NCBI RefSeq assembly: GCF_915403165.1
Contig: NZ_OU659204.1
Span: 1,922,001 to 1,986,000 of the forward strand
Direction: 5' to 3'
Source of the DNA: Providencia alcalifaciens
GTDB taxonomy: Bacteria > Pseudomonadota > Gammaproteobacteria > Enterobacterales > Enterobacteriaceae
DNA: 64,000 nt
This document shows, piece after piece, positions 52,251 to 61,523 of the stretch. The notes under the pieces were generated by a model. It did no database searches. It was not told where the DNA came from and worked only from the letters and a program-made list of their open reading frames with translations. A program made the translations under genes and the position numbers. The first letter of the stretch is position 1. Each line of letters begins with the position of its first letter.

Positions 52251-54128
52251 ATGACAGAAGAACACGAACCGTTTGGCACTTTACTTGGCTACGCCCCCGG
52301 TGGTGTTGCAATTTACTCTTCCAATTACAGCTCAATACCCAATCTTGATGAGCACGACGATATCTCGTTTCGCAGTTATATCAATAATGAATACATGGGA
52401 TATAAATGGCAATGTGTTGAATTTGCTCGTCGTTTTCTCTATCTCAATTATGGTGTGGTATTCACCGATGTTGGCATGGCGTATGAGATTTTTGCATTAC
52501 GTTTCTTGCGTCATGTAGTGGATGACGGCATTTTGCCATTACGCGCGTATCAAAATGGCAGTCAAATGAAACCCACAGCAGGAAGTTTACTGATTTGGGA
52601 AGAAGGAGGGGAATTTGAGCATACTGGGCATGTTGCGATTATTACCCAAGTTCTTGATAACAAAGTTCGAGTTGTTGAGCAAAATGTTTTACATCATAAA
52701 CTTCCAGCAGGACAGCAATGGACTCGAGAACTCCCTCTATGCGTCGATAATGGATGCTATACAGTGTTCGATACATTCACCGATACAACGATCCTCGGTT
52801 GGATGATACAAACGGATAATGACCAGTATGCCTATAAAGAACCTGAAATTAATCCGCAATTGATGGAACTGCACGCGGCTCAGTTAGATAGCCAGATTAA
52901 TTTCAATCAAAATTGGTTAGATGAATCTAACTCGATTGAATTAGCCTATGTTAAGGCTAAGCATGGGCATAGATTGAATGCGAACCCTCACGAGTATTTC
53001 ACGATTTCAAGCACGGCCGAAAATCAGTTAATGCAGGCAACTAATGAAGTGCATTTGATGTATTTGCATGCTACTGAAAAAGTCCTCAAAGATGACAACT
53101 TACTGAAACTTTTCAATATCCCTGAAATTCTCTGGCCACGTTTGCGTTTATCATGGCAAAACCGCCGTCACGATATGGTAACGGGTCGCCTTGATTTTTG
53201 TATGGACCATCGTGGGTTGAAAGTTTATGAATACAATGCGGATTCAGCATCTTGCCACACTGAAACAGGACTAATTGTTGATAAGTGGGCAAAAATAGGG
53301 GGGCTCAGCACAGGCTGGAATCCAGGTGAGCGTCTGCAAGAATTACTTACGGATACATGGAAACACACTACCGCAAAACCGTTTATTCATATTATGCAGG
53401 ATAGAGATAGCGAAGAGAATTATCACGCGCTATTTATGGCTCAATCTATCATGGCAGCAGGTTTTGAATGTAAAATCATCCATGGTTTGGATGAGTTAGT
53501 TTGGAATGAAACGGGCCAAGTGGTGGATGGTGAAGGGCGAGTGCTTCAATGTGTATGGAAAACATGGGCATGGGAAACCGCTCTGGAGCAGCTACGCCAA
53601 GAGAGCGAAAATGACCTTTCTGGCTTACCTATTCGAACTGGACACCCACATCATAATGATGTCCGGCTGATTGATGTGCTGTTGCGTCCAGAGATTCGCG
53701 TTTTTGAACCGTTATGGACAGTGATCCCCGGTAATAAATCAATCCTGCCGATTCTATGGTCATTGTTCCCGCATCATCCATATCTATTGGATACGGATTT
53801 TGAAATTAACGATGAGCTACGCCAAACGGGTTATGCCGTGAAGCCTATCGCAGGGCGCTGTGGTGATAATATTGGATTGGTTGATCATCAAGATGAAATT
53901 CTGGATGAAACTTGTGGGCAATTTTCGTATCAAGAAAATGTTTATCAGCAATTATGGTGTTTACCGAAAGTGGCAGAGCGTTATATTCAGGTCTGTACAT
54001 TCACTGTGGGTGGGCATTATGGTGGTGCGTGTTTACGTTCCGATCCTTCTTTAGTCATTAAGAAAGACAGTGATATAGAACCTCTTTGGGTGCTTGAGGA
54101 TGATGACTATATGAAGCAATGTCAGTAA
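52251..54128 (+). CDS. gss: Bifunctional glutathionylspermidine synthetase/amidase
   Basis: Joins glutathione to spermidine and also hydrolyses the conjugate. The N-terminal CHAP-type amidase (about 1-195) has the catalytic cysteine in YKWQCVEFARRFL and the histidine in EHTGHVAIIT. The C-terminal ATP-grasp-like synthetase (about 200-620) has DFCMDHRGLKVYEYNADSAS, LDTDFEINDELRQTGYAVKP and KDSDIEPLW. Overall match to E. coli Gss is strong over the full length (625 versus 619 aa). ATG 52251 has AGGAA about 9 bases upstream. A terminator follows. Confidence 0.95.
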   Translation: MTEEHEPFGTLLGYAPGGVAIYSSNYSSIPNLDEHDDISFRSYINNEYMGYKWQCVEFARRFLYLNYGVVFTDVGMAYEIFALRFLRHVVDDGILPLRAYQNGSQMKPTAGSLLIWEEGGEFEHTGHVAIITQVLDNKVRVVEQNVLHHKLPAGQQWTRELPLCVDNGCYTVFDTFTDTTILGWMIQTDNDQYAYKEPEINPQLMELHAAQLDSQINFNQNWLDESNSIELAYVKAKHGHRLNANPHEYFTISSTAENQLMQATNEVHLMYLHATEKVLKDDNLLKLFNIPEILWPRLRLSWQNRRHDMVTGRLDFCMDHRGLKVYEYNADSASCHTETGLIVDKWAKIGGLSTGWNPGERLQELLTDTWKHTTAKPFIHIMQDRDSEENYHALFMAQSIMAAGFECKIIHGLDELVWNETGQVVDGEGRVLQCVWKTWAWETALEQLRQESENDLSGLPIRTGHPHHNDVRLIDVLLRPEIRVFEPLWTVIPGNKSILPILWSLFPHHPYLLDTDFEINDELRQTGYAVKPIAGRCGDNIGLVDHQDEILDETCGQFSYQENVYQQLWCLPKVAERYIQVCTFTVGGHYGGACLRSDPSLVIKKDSDIEPLWVLEDDDYMKQCQ

Positions 54129-54151
54129 AAATAAGCATAAAAACAAAGAAA

Positions 54152-54183
54152 TGGCGCTATCTTTAATACCGAAGATAGCGCCA
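54152..54183. terminator. Bidirectional terminator between gss and the porin gene
   Basis: Perfect 12-bp stem (TGGCGCTATCTT / AAGATAGCGCCA), 8-base loop. On the minus strand it is followed by TTTCTTTGTTTTTAT, a strong U-tract for the porin gene. Confidence 0.85.
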
Positions 54184-54198
54184 CTCTCGAGAAATAGG

Positions 54199-55293
54199 TT
54201 AGAACTGGTACACTAAGCCCAAACCTAAAACATTATCAGTATTGATGTTGTGCTCACGAGTAAACTCATTTTTATTCAATAAGTTAATTTTGTAATCAAC
54301 GACAGCGGACATGTTGTTGTTGAACTCATAAGCAGCACCAACAGCCAGGTATTTCACTAAATCTTTGCTGCCATATTCGCCGAGATCTTTCCCTTTAGAT
54401 TGGTTATAACCGATTGAAGGGGTTAAGCCGAAATCTAAGGTATAAGTCGCAACAACTTCTAAATTTTCTGTTTTATTGGCAACGGCTTCGGCATCATCTT
54501 CTCCGTAGCGAGTTGCATTCAGTGCTTGACCATACATAGCTGCAATGTAAAGGTCTTCCCACTCAAATTTACCCCCGACGTTCCACACTTGCGCGCGTTC
54601 GCCTTTTGCACCAATAGCGCCATCACGCTGGCTTGGTGTACGACTTGAGTTTGCATAGCTGCCGCCTAACGTGACACCGTAACCCAATTCATAAGCGGTT
54701 GATAGACCATAACCATCACCGTTATTTTTCAGCGCATCTTCACCAGAGGATTTGTTTTGATCGCCATTTTTCCCTTGGTATTGCAGGGCGAAGCTTAAGC
54801 CATCAACATAACCGAACATATTATTGTTACGATAAGTCAATAAATTACGGTTACGTCCCATCATGAAGTTATCTTCTTGATCCATGGTGTCTGCGCCCCA
54901 AAGTGGAAGAACGTCAGTCCATGCATGGATGTCGTAGTTCACGCCGTAATTGCGTCCGTAATCCAATGAACCAAAATCAGCGAATTTTAAACCGGCATAA
55001 GCTAAACGGTTTTGGTTTTCATGATCACTTTCTGATTTATTGGTTGGAGTTTCCCATTCAAAACGGCCATAGCCTGTGAGTTGATCGTTGATTTGAGTAT
55101 CACCGCGGAATCCTAAGCGAACGCGTGAATCATCACCATCTTCACCGCTTTTTGAATCGGCAATATAGTGGCGAACATCAATTTGTCCATAGACATCAAG
55201 TTTGTTGCCGTCTTTGTTATAAACTTCTGCCGCGTTAGCTGCGCTTGCGACTGCCAGAGTTGTGATAAGTGTTGCTAATTTATTGTATTTCAT
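54199..55293 (-). CDS. General porin (OmpC/OmpF family)
   Basis: A 364-aa trimeric outer-membrane porin. The signal peptide is [21 protein letters not shown], with the mature protein beginning [18 protein letters not shown], typical of enterobacterial porins. Family features include [20 protein letters not shown], the loop-3 region around [20 protein letters not shown] and the C-terminal phenylalanine after GLGLVYQ. I start at the ATG ending 55293: AAAGGG lies 7 bases upstream and the signal peptide begins there. It resembles OmpC/OmpF/PhoE equally, so no symbol is given. A Fur-like box lies about 110 bases upstream. Confidence 0.9.
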   Translation of the reverse strand: MKYNKLATLITTLAVASAANAAEVYNKDGNKLDVYGQIDVRHYIADSKSGEDGDDSRVRLGFRGDTQINDQLTGYGRFEWETPTNKSESDHENQNRLAYAGLKFADFGSLDYGRNYGVNYDIHAWTDVLPLWGADTMDQEDNFMMGRNRNLLTYRNNNMFGYVDGLSFALQYQGKNGDQNKSSGEDALKNNGDGYGLSTAYELGYGVTLGGSYANSSRTPSQRDGAIGAKGERAQVWNVGGKFEWEDLYIAAMYGQALNATRYGEDDAEAVANKTENLEVVATYTLDFGLTPSIGYNQSKGKDLGEYGSKDLVKYLAVGAAYEFNNNMSAVVDYKINLLNKNEFTREHNINTDNVLGLGLVYQF

Positions 55294-55400
55294 ATAAAAA
55301 CCCTTTAAACCACATATAAATAAGTTGATTTTGTGTATGCATGGGAAATAAACCGCATATATTATCCATGGAATAGGATAATTTAGGCAATAAATAATTA

Positions 55401-55413
55401 AATGAGAATCATT
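55401..55413. promoter_or_regulatory. Fur-box-like element upstream of the porin gene
   Basis: AATGAGAATCATT matches the core of the enterobacterial Fur box well, but the outer bases do not (about 12 of 19 against the standard consensus). It is about 108 bases before the porin start. Confidence 0.35.
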
Positions 55414-55444
55414 CAATGAGTTGATTCCACTGAACTAAATATAA

Positions 55445-55582
55445 TTACTCGCAAATTATTTCGTAAAACCGCTATTTGGGGAGTACAGATGGGGGAAGGA
55501 GATTTCAGGATTATCGTATAGTGAATTGGAGCGGCAACATTTAGAATACGAAGCTATGCCAGATGATTATAGAAGGATATAG
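55445..55582 (+). pseudogene. Possible 3' remnant of an unidentified gene
   Basis: A 45-codon open stretch without a start codon near its beginning, ending at TAG 4 bases before the next gene. Its end reads SGLSYSELERQHLEYEAMPD-DYRRI, which looks protein-like (charged amphipathic helix, acidic turn, basic end). It could be the tail of a truncated gene or chance. I recognise no family. Confidence 0.25.
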
Positions 55583-55585
55583 CTT

Positions 55586-56335
55586 ATGCCATGGACGTTT
55601 TCACATCCAGCCGTTGTTTTTCCCATTAAGCATTCGTTTTTGGGGCAATGGCTAAGTTTACCTGCGATGATCCTTGGCAGTTTGAGTCCAGATTTATTAT
55701 ATTCGTTTGGCTTATATCGATTAGCATCAGAAGCCCACCACATTGTGGGATGGTTATCTATTGGGTTACCTCTTTGCTTTATTATTTATGCCATTATTCT
55801 GAAGCTGGCTTCGCCATTATCAACCGTAATACCTTTTGTGATTAAAAAAACGCAGGGTTGGTCTATCCTCAGTATTTGTATTCTCGCTATATCTTTCTTT
55901 ATTGGCGCATTAACGCACATTGTTTGGGATTCTTTTACTCATGATACAGGCACAATGGTGCGGTCATGGTCATTTTTGCAATTCAATTTATCCATGACGG
56001 ATAAACAAGAAATTGCTATCTATAAAATTTTGCAACATTCAGGTTCATTATTAGGCTTGTTCTATTTAAGTTATCAATATTGGCGATATTATCGAAAGCA
56101 GACAAAAATACAGCAAAACATTGATAACCAAAAACTCAAAAAGATAATAGGAATTGGGACTGCTTCCTTGTTATTCGCACTGCCTATTGCCTATTACCTC
56201 ACACCAAAATTACCCAATTTTCACTTTAACCGCTTCGTTTATTTAGAACTTACCATGACAGTGCCATTTTTCTTTGGCGGCTTGGTTAGTTATGGGATAT
56301 GGGTAAATTTCCATCAGCGCGGTAAACAGTCTTAA
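55586..56335 (+). CDS. DUF4184 membrane protein
   Basis: A 249-aa integral membrane protein opening with MPWTFSHPAVVFPIK, the DUF4184 signature, followed by GSLSPDLLY. It has about six hydrophobic segments and conserved-looking histidines and aspartates in SHP, EAHHIVGW and GALTHIVWDSFTHD. These recall the metal-binding pattern of YdjM-like membrane hydrolases; function is unknown. AGAAGG lies about 10 bases upstream. It is not obviously in an operon with the next gene (90-bp gap). Confidence 0.75.
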   Translation: MPWTFSHPAVVFPIKHSFLGQWLSLPAMILGSLSPDLLYSFGLYRLASEAHHIVGWLSIGLPLCFIIYAIILKLASPLSTVIPFVIKKTQGWSILSICILAISFFIGALTHIVWDSFTHDTGTMVRSWSFLQFNLSMTDKQEIAIYKILQHSGSLLGLFYLSYQYWRYYRKQTKIQQNIDNQKLKKIIGIGTASLLFALPIAYYLTPKLPNFHFNRFVYLELTMTVPFFFGGLVSYGIWVNFHQRGKQS

Positions 56336-56425
56336 ATATCATTATTTACCAATACTTATCTGAAATTAACTATCGATTTGTACCATAATAGAGGCGAATG
56401 AAAACTCAACTAAAGGAATATAAGG

Positions 56426-57124
56426 GTGAAGATTAAAAATATTATATTTACGGTTTTTTTAGTGATTGGGATCTTGTTTCTGATTGGCACTGTATTCTCG
56501 CTCTACTCCAGCATGAATATGACAAAAAATGGAGTGGAAACAACAGGGATTGTGACTGATCTGGATGTCAGTGTTTCAGAGGATAAATCAAAAAGCTATT
56601 TCCCGATTATTGAATTTACGACGCAAGATAATCAAAAAATTGAATTTCGCTCTTCGATGGGCAGCAGTAGCTATCGTGGCAGCATAGGGCAATCTATTGA
56701 TGTGTTATATGACCCGAATAACCCCCATGACGCAGTGATTAATTCGTTCTTTGGTATTTATGCGCTAAGTATTTTTTGTGGTATTTTCGGCGTTGTATTT
56801 ACATTAATTGGCGGTATTCCGTTTGCTTTTGGTATGGTGGGTAAAAAGAAAAGCACGCGCTTATTACGTGAAGGCACGCCAATCCAAGTAAAAATTACTG
56901 GGGTTGAAGAAAATACGATGATCCAGATAAACAAGCAGTCGCCATACCAAATTTTGGCGGATGTTCATGATAAAAGCTCGAATACTATCAAACGTTATAA
57001 GAGTGAAAATATTTATTTTGACCCATCACCGTATATTGATAGAGAAACTGTCACGATTTACCTCGATAAGAATAATGCTAATAAATATTATATGGATATA
57101 AGCTTCCTGCCAAAAATGAAATAG
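56426..57124 (+). CDS. DUF3592 membrane protein
   Basis: A 232-aa protein with an N-terminal membrane helix (IIFTVFLVIGILFLIGTVFS), a DUF3592-type beta domain (TTGIVTDLDVSV through IGQSIDVLYDPNNPHDAVIN), a second membrane segment (FCGIFGVVFTLIGGIPFAFG) and a second beta domain ending PYIDRETVTIYLDKNNANKY. DUF3592 proteins have no established role. Start is GTG at 56426, with AAGGA 8 bases upstream. A terminator follows. Confidence 0.75.
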   Translation: MKIKNIIFTVFLVIGILFLIGTVFSLYSSMNMTKNGVETTGIVTDLDVSVSEDKSKSYFPIIEFTTQDNQKIEFRSSMGSSSYRGSIGQSIDVLYDPNNPHDAVINSFFGIYALSIFCGIFGVVFTLIGGIPFAFGMVGKKKSTRLLREGTPIQVKITGVEENTMIQINKQSPYQILADVHDKSSNTIKRYKSENIYFDPSPYIDRETVTIYLDKNNANKYYMDISFLPKMK

Positions 57125-57134
57125 TGAAGGTAGG

Positions 57135-57172
57135 CTGCCTCGATGAATTAAGGTTCGAGGCAGTTTATTTTT
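57135..57172 (+). terminator. Terminator of the DUF3592 gene
   Basis: Perfect 9-bp stem (CTGCCTCGA / TCGAGGCAG), 11-base loop, then TTTATTTTTA. It abuts the convergent MFS gene. Confidence 0.85.
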
Positions 57173-57175
57173 ACA

Positions 57176-58366
57176 CTAAGATTTAGCCAATTCGGATGTT
57201 TTATCCATACTACGACGAAGTAATAGCATCACAGAAAAAATAGCCACGCCAACAATAAGTCCAATCATATTGGTCACTTGCCAACCAACAAAATAAAAGG
57301 CGACACCTGCTAATAGGCTACCAATAGCACCAAAACCAAAGATAAGGAAATCGGTCATTCCCTGTATTTTAGCTCGTTCATGATCGCGGTATGTTCTTGG
57401 TAATAAGTGTGTGGTACCAATTAAAATACAGTTCCAGGCAAGACCGACCAGCGTCATGGATATTAAAAAATGTGTATAACTGGCACCGGTTAAATTTAAT
57501 AAATTAGCCGCCATCAGGCAGACTATTCCTAGCCATAAAAAAGGTTTTACGCCAAAGCGACTGATTAAATGCCCTGTAAAAAAGGAAGGTGCAAACATAC
57601 CTAAAATATGGCATTGGAAAACAAAGGCGATGGAAGTGAATGTAAATTCCTGAGCTTTCATTGCCAATGGAAATGCGCCGACCATATAAACGACCAACGC
57701 ATAGCTTATTGCACTAACGAAAGCGATTAAAATAAGTAATGGTTGAGAGTAGAGTTTTGAATATGAACGTACCTTCGGAATATCAGCAGAAAATACCGTT
57801 TTATGCTGCGTGGTTAACGGGATCATTAATAAAAGTATAAATGCCAAAATATAAATGATCGTCAATGCTGCGAAGGTGCCCATAAATGGATATTGAGCAA
57901 TGAGTGTGCGTGTTGACATCGCTAATGTAGGACCCACTAATACCGCGACAATACCACCACTCATCACCAATCCGACGGCTTTTGCACGCAGTGCAATTGG
58001 CGCTTCTTCTAAAGCAGCGAAACGATATTGCTGAGCCGTACCAATCGCGATACCCGTAAAAAAAGTTCCCAGAGAAAATAGCCAAAAACTTTGAGTGTAA
58101 ATGCCTGAAATCGCGAAAATTGCACCCGTTAATCCACCAATATTTCCCAACATAAAACCAGCTCGGCGGCCAAATCGCATCATAAAATGCGCCATGGGAA
58201 TGGAGGCTAAAATCAAGCCAATATATTGTGACAATAGGGGGATGGTTGCATAGGCTGGGTCATCCGCTAATTGTGAACCAATCAGCACAGCAACAGAAAG
58301 AACGAGGGCATTACCGGTTGTAAATAATGCGAGAGCAGCGGCGAGCCAAAAAACTGAACGAGGCAT
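57176..58366 (-). CDS. MFS transporter under MerR control
   Basis: A 396-aa major facilitator protein with about 12 helices; SQYIGLILASIPMAHFMMRF and GRRAGFMLGNIGG carry the first cytoplasmic-loop motif (G-R-R). It resembles small MFS proteins annotated as putative transporters; the substrate is unknown. AAGGA is 7 bases before the ATG ending 58366, preferred over the ATG two codons earlier. Upstream is a MerR-type promoter whose -35 overlaps the merR stop codon, so this is the MerR target. Confidence 0.8.
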   Translation of the reverse strand: MPRSVFWLAAALALFTTGNALVLSVAVLIGSQLADDPAYATIPLLSQYIGLILASIPMAHFMMRFGRRAGFMLGNIGGLTGAIFAISGIYTQSFWLFSLGTFFTGIAIGTAQQYRFAALEEAPIALRAKAVGLVMSGGIVAVLVGPTLAMSTRTLIAQYPFMGTFAALTIIYILAFILLLMIPLTTQHKTVFSADIPKVRSYSKLYSQPLLILIAFVSAISYALVVYMVGAFPLAMKAQEFTFTSIAFVFQCHILGMFAPSFFTGHLISRFGVKPFLWLGIVCLMAANLLNLTGASYTHFLISMTLVGLAWNCILIGTTHLLPRTYRDHERAKIQGMTDFLIFGFGAIGSLLAGVAFYFVGWQVTNMIGLIVGVAIFSVMLLLRRSMDKTSELAKS

Positions 58367-58426
58367 AATCATTCCTTACTGTTTATAAAAATCAACAATA
58401 GTAGAGGGAGAAAACGAATATGCCGG

Positions 58427-58457
58427 ATGATACAACTTCAAGTTGACTTTAAGTCAA
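58427..58457 (-). promoter_or_regulatory. MerR-type promoter with 19-bp spacer
   Basis: Minus-strand -35 TTGACT (58457-58452) and -10 TATCAT (58432-58427) are separated by 19 bases, the long spacing that MerR proteins correct by distorting DNA. The region between and around them is a dyad, ACTTAAAGTC-AACTTGAAGT (16 of 20 positions symmetric). Confidence 0.75.
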
Positions 58458-58876
58458 GCGATGTTTTTGGTCAGTTTTGCGATATTTTGTTTTAAGCTTA
58501 CAGATAAAATTTTCTGAAATTTAGGGCACTGCAAGTGATTTTCCGACGGACATTGTTCAATATGTTGTAACCCTTGCTTAAGTTTCTGCAATTCTTGGAT
58601 TTTTTGGTCAATTTCATCTATTTTTTCTCGCAAAATAGGGCGTTCAATCCCTTTTTCTGGCAAGTGATTTAACATTTTTGCTATTTCATCCAGTGAAAAT
58701 TGAGCCTGTTTAGCAAGAATAATCAGCGAAAGATGAGTAAGAACTTCAGGTGCATACAACCGAGTTAAACCTTTTCGGCCAATAGGTTGAATCAAATCTT
58801 TGCTTTCATAGAAACGAATAGTTGCAGAGGTAAGGCCCGTAAGTTCAGATACTTGGCTGATAGAGAGTGTTTTCAT
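58454..58876 (-). CDS. MerR-family regulator
   Basis: A 140-aa MerR-type activator: SISQVSELTGLTSATIRFYE and the wing region GRKGLTRLYAPEVLTHLSLI, then a long dimerisation helix (EKIDEIDQKIQELQKLKQGL). Two cysteines flank ENHLQ near the C-terminus (QCPSENHLQCPKF), a possible metal or redox site, though spacing differs from CueR, ZntR and SoxR as I know them. It lies directly upstream of the MFS gene in the same direction, with the target promoter overlapping its own stop codon. Confidence 0.85.
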   Translation of the reverse strand: MKTLSISQVSELTGLTSATIRFYESKDLIQPIGRKGLTRLYAPEVLTHLSLIILAKQAQFSLDEIAKMLNHLPEKGIERPILREKIDEIDQKIQELQKLKQGLQHIEQCPSENHLQCPKFQKILSVSLKQNIAKLTKNIA

Positions 58877-59045
58877 AGTAATTTTGCGCTTTATATAAAT
58901 AACGTTTATCCGCTAACTTACCACCTAACTATGCTGAATTGAATTATGGTTGATGACTTATTTATATCAAGAATGGTTAACTCAGCTCATTTCAAGAAAA
59001 ATTGTGTTTTTTAGCCATAAGAAATAGTAAAAATGAAGGGAATAT

Positions 59046-59591
59046 ATGATTAATGATGGGCTAAAGATTATTATCACTGGCGGTCCCGGTGCAGGTAAAA
59101 GTGCAATTATTGAAAATTTAATGGCAAAAAAATACACTTGTTTACCGGAATCGGGTAGAGCCATTATTCAAGATCAAGTCTGTATTGGTGGTAACGCATT
59201 GCCATGGCTGGATAAGCAAGCATTTGCTGAGATGATGCTTTGCTGGGAATTACGCTCATGGCATTTGGCCGATTATCATAATGAAATCTGTTTTTTTGAC
59301 TGTGGGCTACCCGATATTGAGGGCTATTTGAATTTATGTTCAATTCCAATTCCTAAGCATATAGAACAAGCAATAAATACGTTTCAGTATAAAAAAAGCG
59401 TATTTATCGCACCGCCATGGAAAGAAATATATGTGCAAGATACGGAAAGAAAACAAACATTTGACGAAGCTGTGATGACCTACCATGCGATGGTGGCGAC
59501 ATATAAAAAATACAATTATGAATTAATCGATATCCCTTGTTTACCGGTTGATGATCGAGTTAGTTTCATTCTTTCTTATGTGAATCAATGA
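59046..59591 (+). CDS. P-loop ATPase/kinase-like protein (AAA_28 type)
   Basis: A 181-aa P-loop protein: Walker A is ITGGPGAGKSAIIENLM and the acidic strand ICFFDCGLPDIEGY is the likely Walker B. YKKYNYELIDIP near the C-terminus is common in AAA_28 proteins. Members are putative small-molecule kinases or phosphotransfer proteins related to the NadR kinase domain; substrate unknown. AAGGG lies 6 bases before the ATG. The next gene begins one base after its stop, so the two are translationally coupled. Confidence 0.75.
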   Translation: MINDGLKIIITGGPGAGKSAIIENLMAKKYTCLPESGRAIIQDQVCIGGNALPWLDKQAFAEMMLCWELRSWHLADYHNEICFFDCGLPDIEGYLNLCSIPIPKHIEQAINTFQYKKSVFIAPPWKEIYVQDTERKQTFDEAVMTYHAMVATYKKYNYELIDIPCLPVDDRVSFILSYVNQ

Positions 59592-59592
59592 T

Positions 59593-60087
59593 ATGAATAA
59601 AAAAATTCTTGTTAGCGCTTGTTTAATGGGGCATAACGTTCGTTACAATGGAACAGCAAAGGCGCATCTACAAACGGTTTTAGCCCGTTTGCACGAAGAA
59701 CAACGGTTAGTTATTTTTTGTCCTGAGCTAGCAGCAGGGCTGCCAACACCGCGTTTGCCCGTAGAGATTATTTCAGCGACAGGTTATGAGGTCATGCAAG
59801 GCAAGGCCAAAATGGTTGAAAAAACTGGAAATGATGTTACGCAACAATATCAATTGGCGGCATGGCTTGCTTTACAAAGAGCTGAAGAAGAAGGGTGTGT
59901 TGCTGCATTATTAACGGATGGCAGCCCTACATGTGGTGTAAATCAGATTTATGATGGCACATTTAGTGGTAAAACCATTCAAGGAATGGGGGTTGCCACT
60001 ACGTTATTATCTCAGTCAGGGGTCTCGGTATTTTCTCACACCCAGATCGATGAATTAGTGCAGTGGCTAGATAGCTCAGAAAGATGA
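59593..60087 (+). CDS. DUF523 protein
   Basis: A 164-aa protein of the DUF523 (YbbK) family: KILVSACLMGHNVRYNGTAK, FCPELAAGLPTPRLPVEI and LLTDGSPTCGVNQIYDGTFS. The conserved cysteines in SACL, FCPE and SPTCG suggest a metal or thiol site; the molecular function is not established. It starts one base after the P-loop gene, without a clear ribosome site of its own, so coupled translation is likely. yjjJ follows after 74 bp on the same strand. Confidence 0.85.
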   Translation: MNKKILVSACLMGHNVRYNGTAKAHLQTVLARLHEEQRLVIFCPELAAGLPTPRLPVEIISATGYEVMQGKAKMVEKTGNDVTQQYQLAAWLALQRAEEEGCVAALLTDGSPTCGVNQIYDGTFSGKTIQGMGVATTLLSQSGVSVFSHTQIDELVQWLDSSER

Positions 60088-60161
60088 CAAGACCAGAAAT
60101 AGCTGCTAAATTATCTATTCATGCATCTATTCATTTATTTATTCACTGAGCGGTTAATACC

Positions 60162-61475
60162 ATGAATAATCGATCTGAGATGATACGTCAATTACTCCGT
60201 AATGGCCCAACAACAGCAAGGCAACTGACTGATATTATGAATATTAGTCAGCCAACTTTGTCTCGAACGCTAAAAGTATTAGGTGACGATATTGTTCGGA
60301 TTGGGGCTGCATCCTCTATTCAATATGCATTGCGTGATACGTTTCGAGGGTTTGATTCTGCTCCTATTTATCGGATCACCGAAGAGGGAACATTACGAGC
60401 TCTAGGTCAGTTGATTCCGGTTTATCCAGATGGATTTGTTATGGAGCAGGTTGACGGAGTATGTCTTCATAGTGATGGCTTACCATGGTGGCTATTTGAT
60501 ATGCGCCCACAAGGATACCTTGGTCGAGCTTATGCATCCGCCTATTCAACGCAACTTGGAATATCACCAAATCCCGATCGCTGGTCAGACTCCGATATTA
60601 TAAGAGCCTTGCTCGCTCATGGGCATGATGCTGTAGGAAACTTATTAATTGGGGAGCAGGCAAGAAACCAATTTCTGGAAATGCAGGCTCCAACTCCCGT
60701 TGATCGAGCCACGGTGTATCCAACATTAGCGCGAGCGGTTAGCTCTGGAGAGGTTCCTGGATCATCCGCAGGCGGTGAGCAACCAAAGTTTTGTACCTAC
60801 ACTGAACGAGGCCATGTCATCGTAAAATTTACGGCTCTCGATGATAATCCTGTAAGTGAACGTTGGCGTGATCTGCTACAAGCTGAGCATCTAGCATTAA
60901 AAGTGCTGGGAGTTGAAACCGAAGTGTTTGATTTTGAAGGACAACGTTTCCTTGAAATTCCTCGATTCGATCGCATTGGTTTACTCGGCCGTCGAGGGCT
61001 TTTTTCTTTACAAGCTCTGGATGCAGAATTTGTAGGGCGGGCAAGGGAACCTTGGCCTGTATTGGTCAATGAATTAGTTAAGCAAAAACATGTACATCTA
61101 GATGCTATCACCAGTACAGCACGACTTTGGGCATTTGGTATGCTCATCGGTAATACCGATATGCATCATGGTAATTTATCGTTTATTAGTAGTCATGGCC
61201 GCCCATACCATCTTGCACCGGCTTACGATATCTTACCGATGGGGTTTGCGCCTAAGTCGGGTGGTGAAATCGTCAATACGCTTAGGCCAGTAACTTTACT
61301 TGAGGGGATCAGTGGAGAAACTTGGCGGGAAGCGTTGGAGTTAGCTGAGACGTTTTTGATTTTAGCCAATGATTGCCACGGTTTTTCTGAAAACTTTGCT
61401 CAATGCTTAAATGCGTTACGTTGTCACATCGATGAGGCCAATTCCCGGATATCACGCCTTGCTGATGAGTTTTGA
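60162..61475 (+). CDS. yjjJ: HipA-like kinase with its own HTH, YjjJ
   Basis: A 437-aa HipA-family serine/threonine-kinase-like protein matching E. coli YjjJ. An N-terminal winged helix (GPTTARQLTDIMNISQPTLS) is fused to the HipA kinase fold. VPGSSAGGEQPKF is the Gly/Ser-rich nucleotide loop, HVIVKF the ATP lysine strand, LIGNTDMHHGNLSF the catalytic segment, and LAPAYDILPM the metal-binding Asp. Unlike HipBA there is no separate HipB gene; the fused HTH may replace it. In E. coli YjjJ overproduction is toxic. Target unknown. Confidence 0.9.
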   Translation: MNNRSEMIRQLLRNGPTTARQLTDIMNISQPTLSRTLKVLGDDIVRIGAASSIQYALRDTFRGFDSAPIYRITEEGTLRALGQLIPVYPDGFVMEQVDGVCLHSDGLPWWLFDMRPQGYLGRAYASAYSTQLGISPNPDRWSDSDIIRALLAHGHDAVGNLLIGEQARNQFLEMQAPTPVDRATVYPTLARAVSSGEVPGSSAGGEQPKFCTYTERGHVIVKFTALDDNPVSERWRDLLQAEHLALKVLGVETEVFDFEGQRFLEIPRFDRIGLLGRRGLFSLQALDAEFVGRAREPWPVLVNELVKQKHVHLDAITSTARLWAFGMLIGNTDMHHGNLSFISSHGRPYHLAPAYDILPMGFAPKSGGEIVNTLRPVTLLEGISGETWREALELAETFLILANDCHGFSENFAQCLNALRCHIDEANSRISRLADEF

Positions 61476-61523
61476 TGCTAAAACCTATTCTAAGTATGGG
61501 TTATACACATTTTCGGAGCGATT

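Noticed and set aside
55294..55416. A 41-residue extension before the porin signal peptide.
   Set aside because: The typical signal peptide and AAAGGG ribosome site place the start at 55293.
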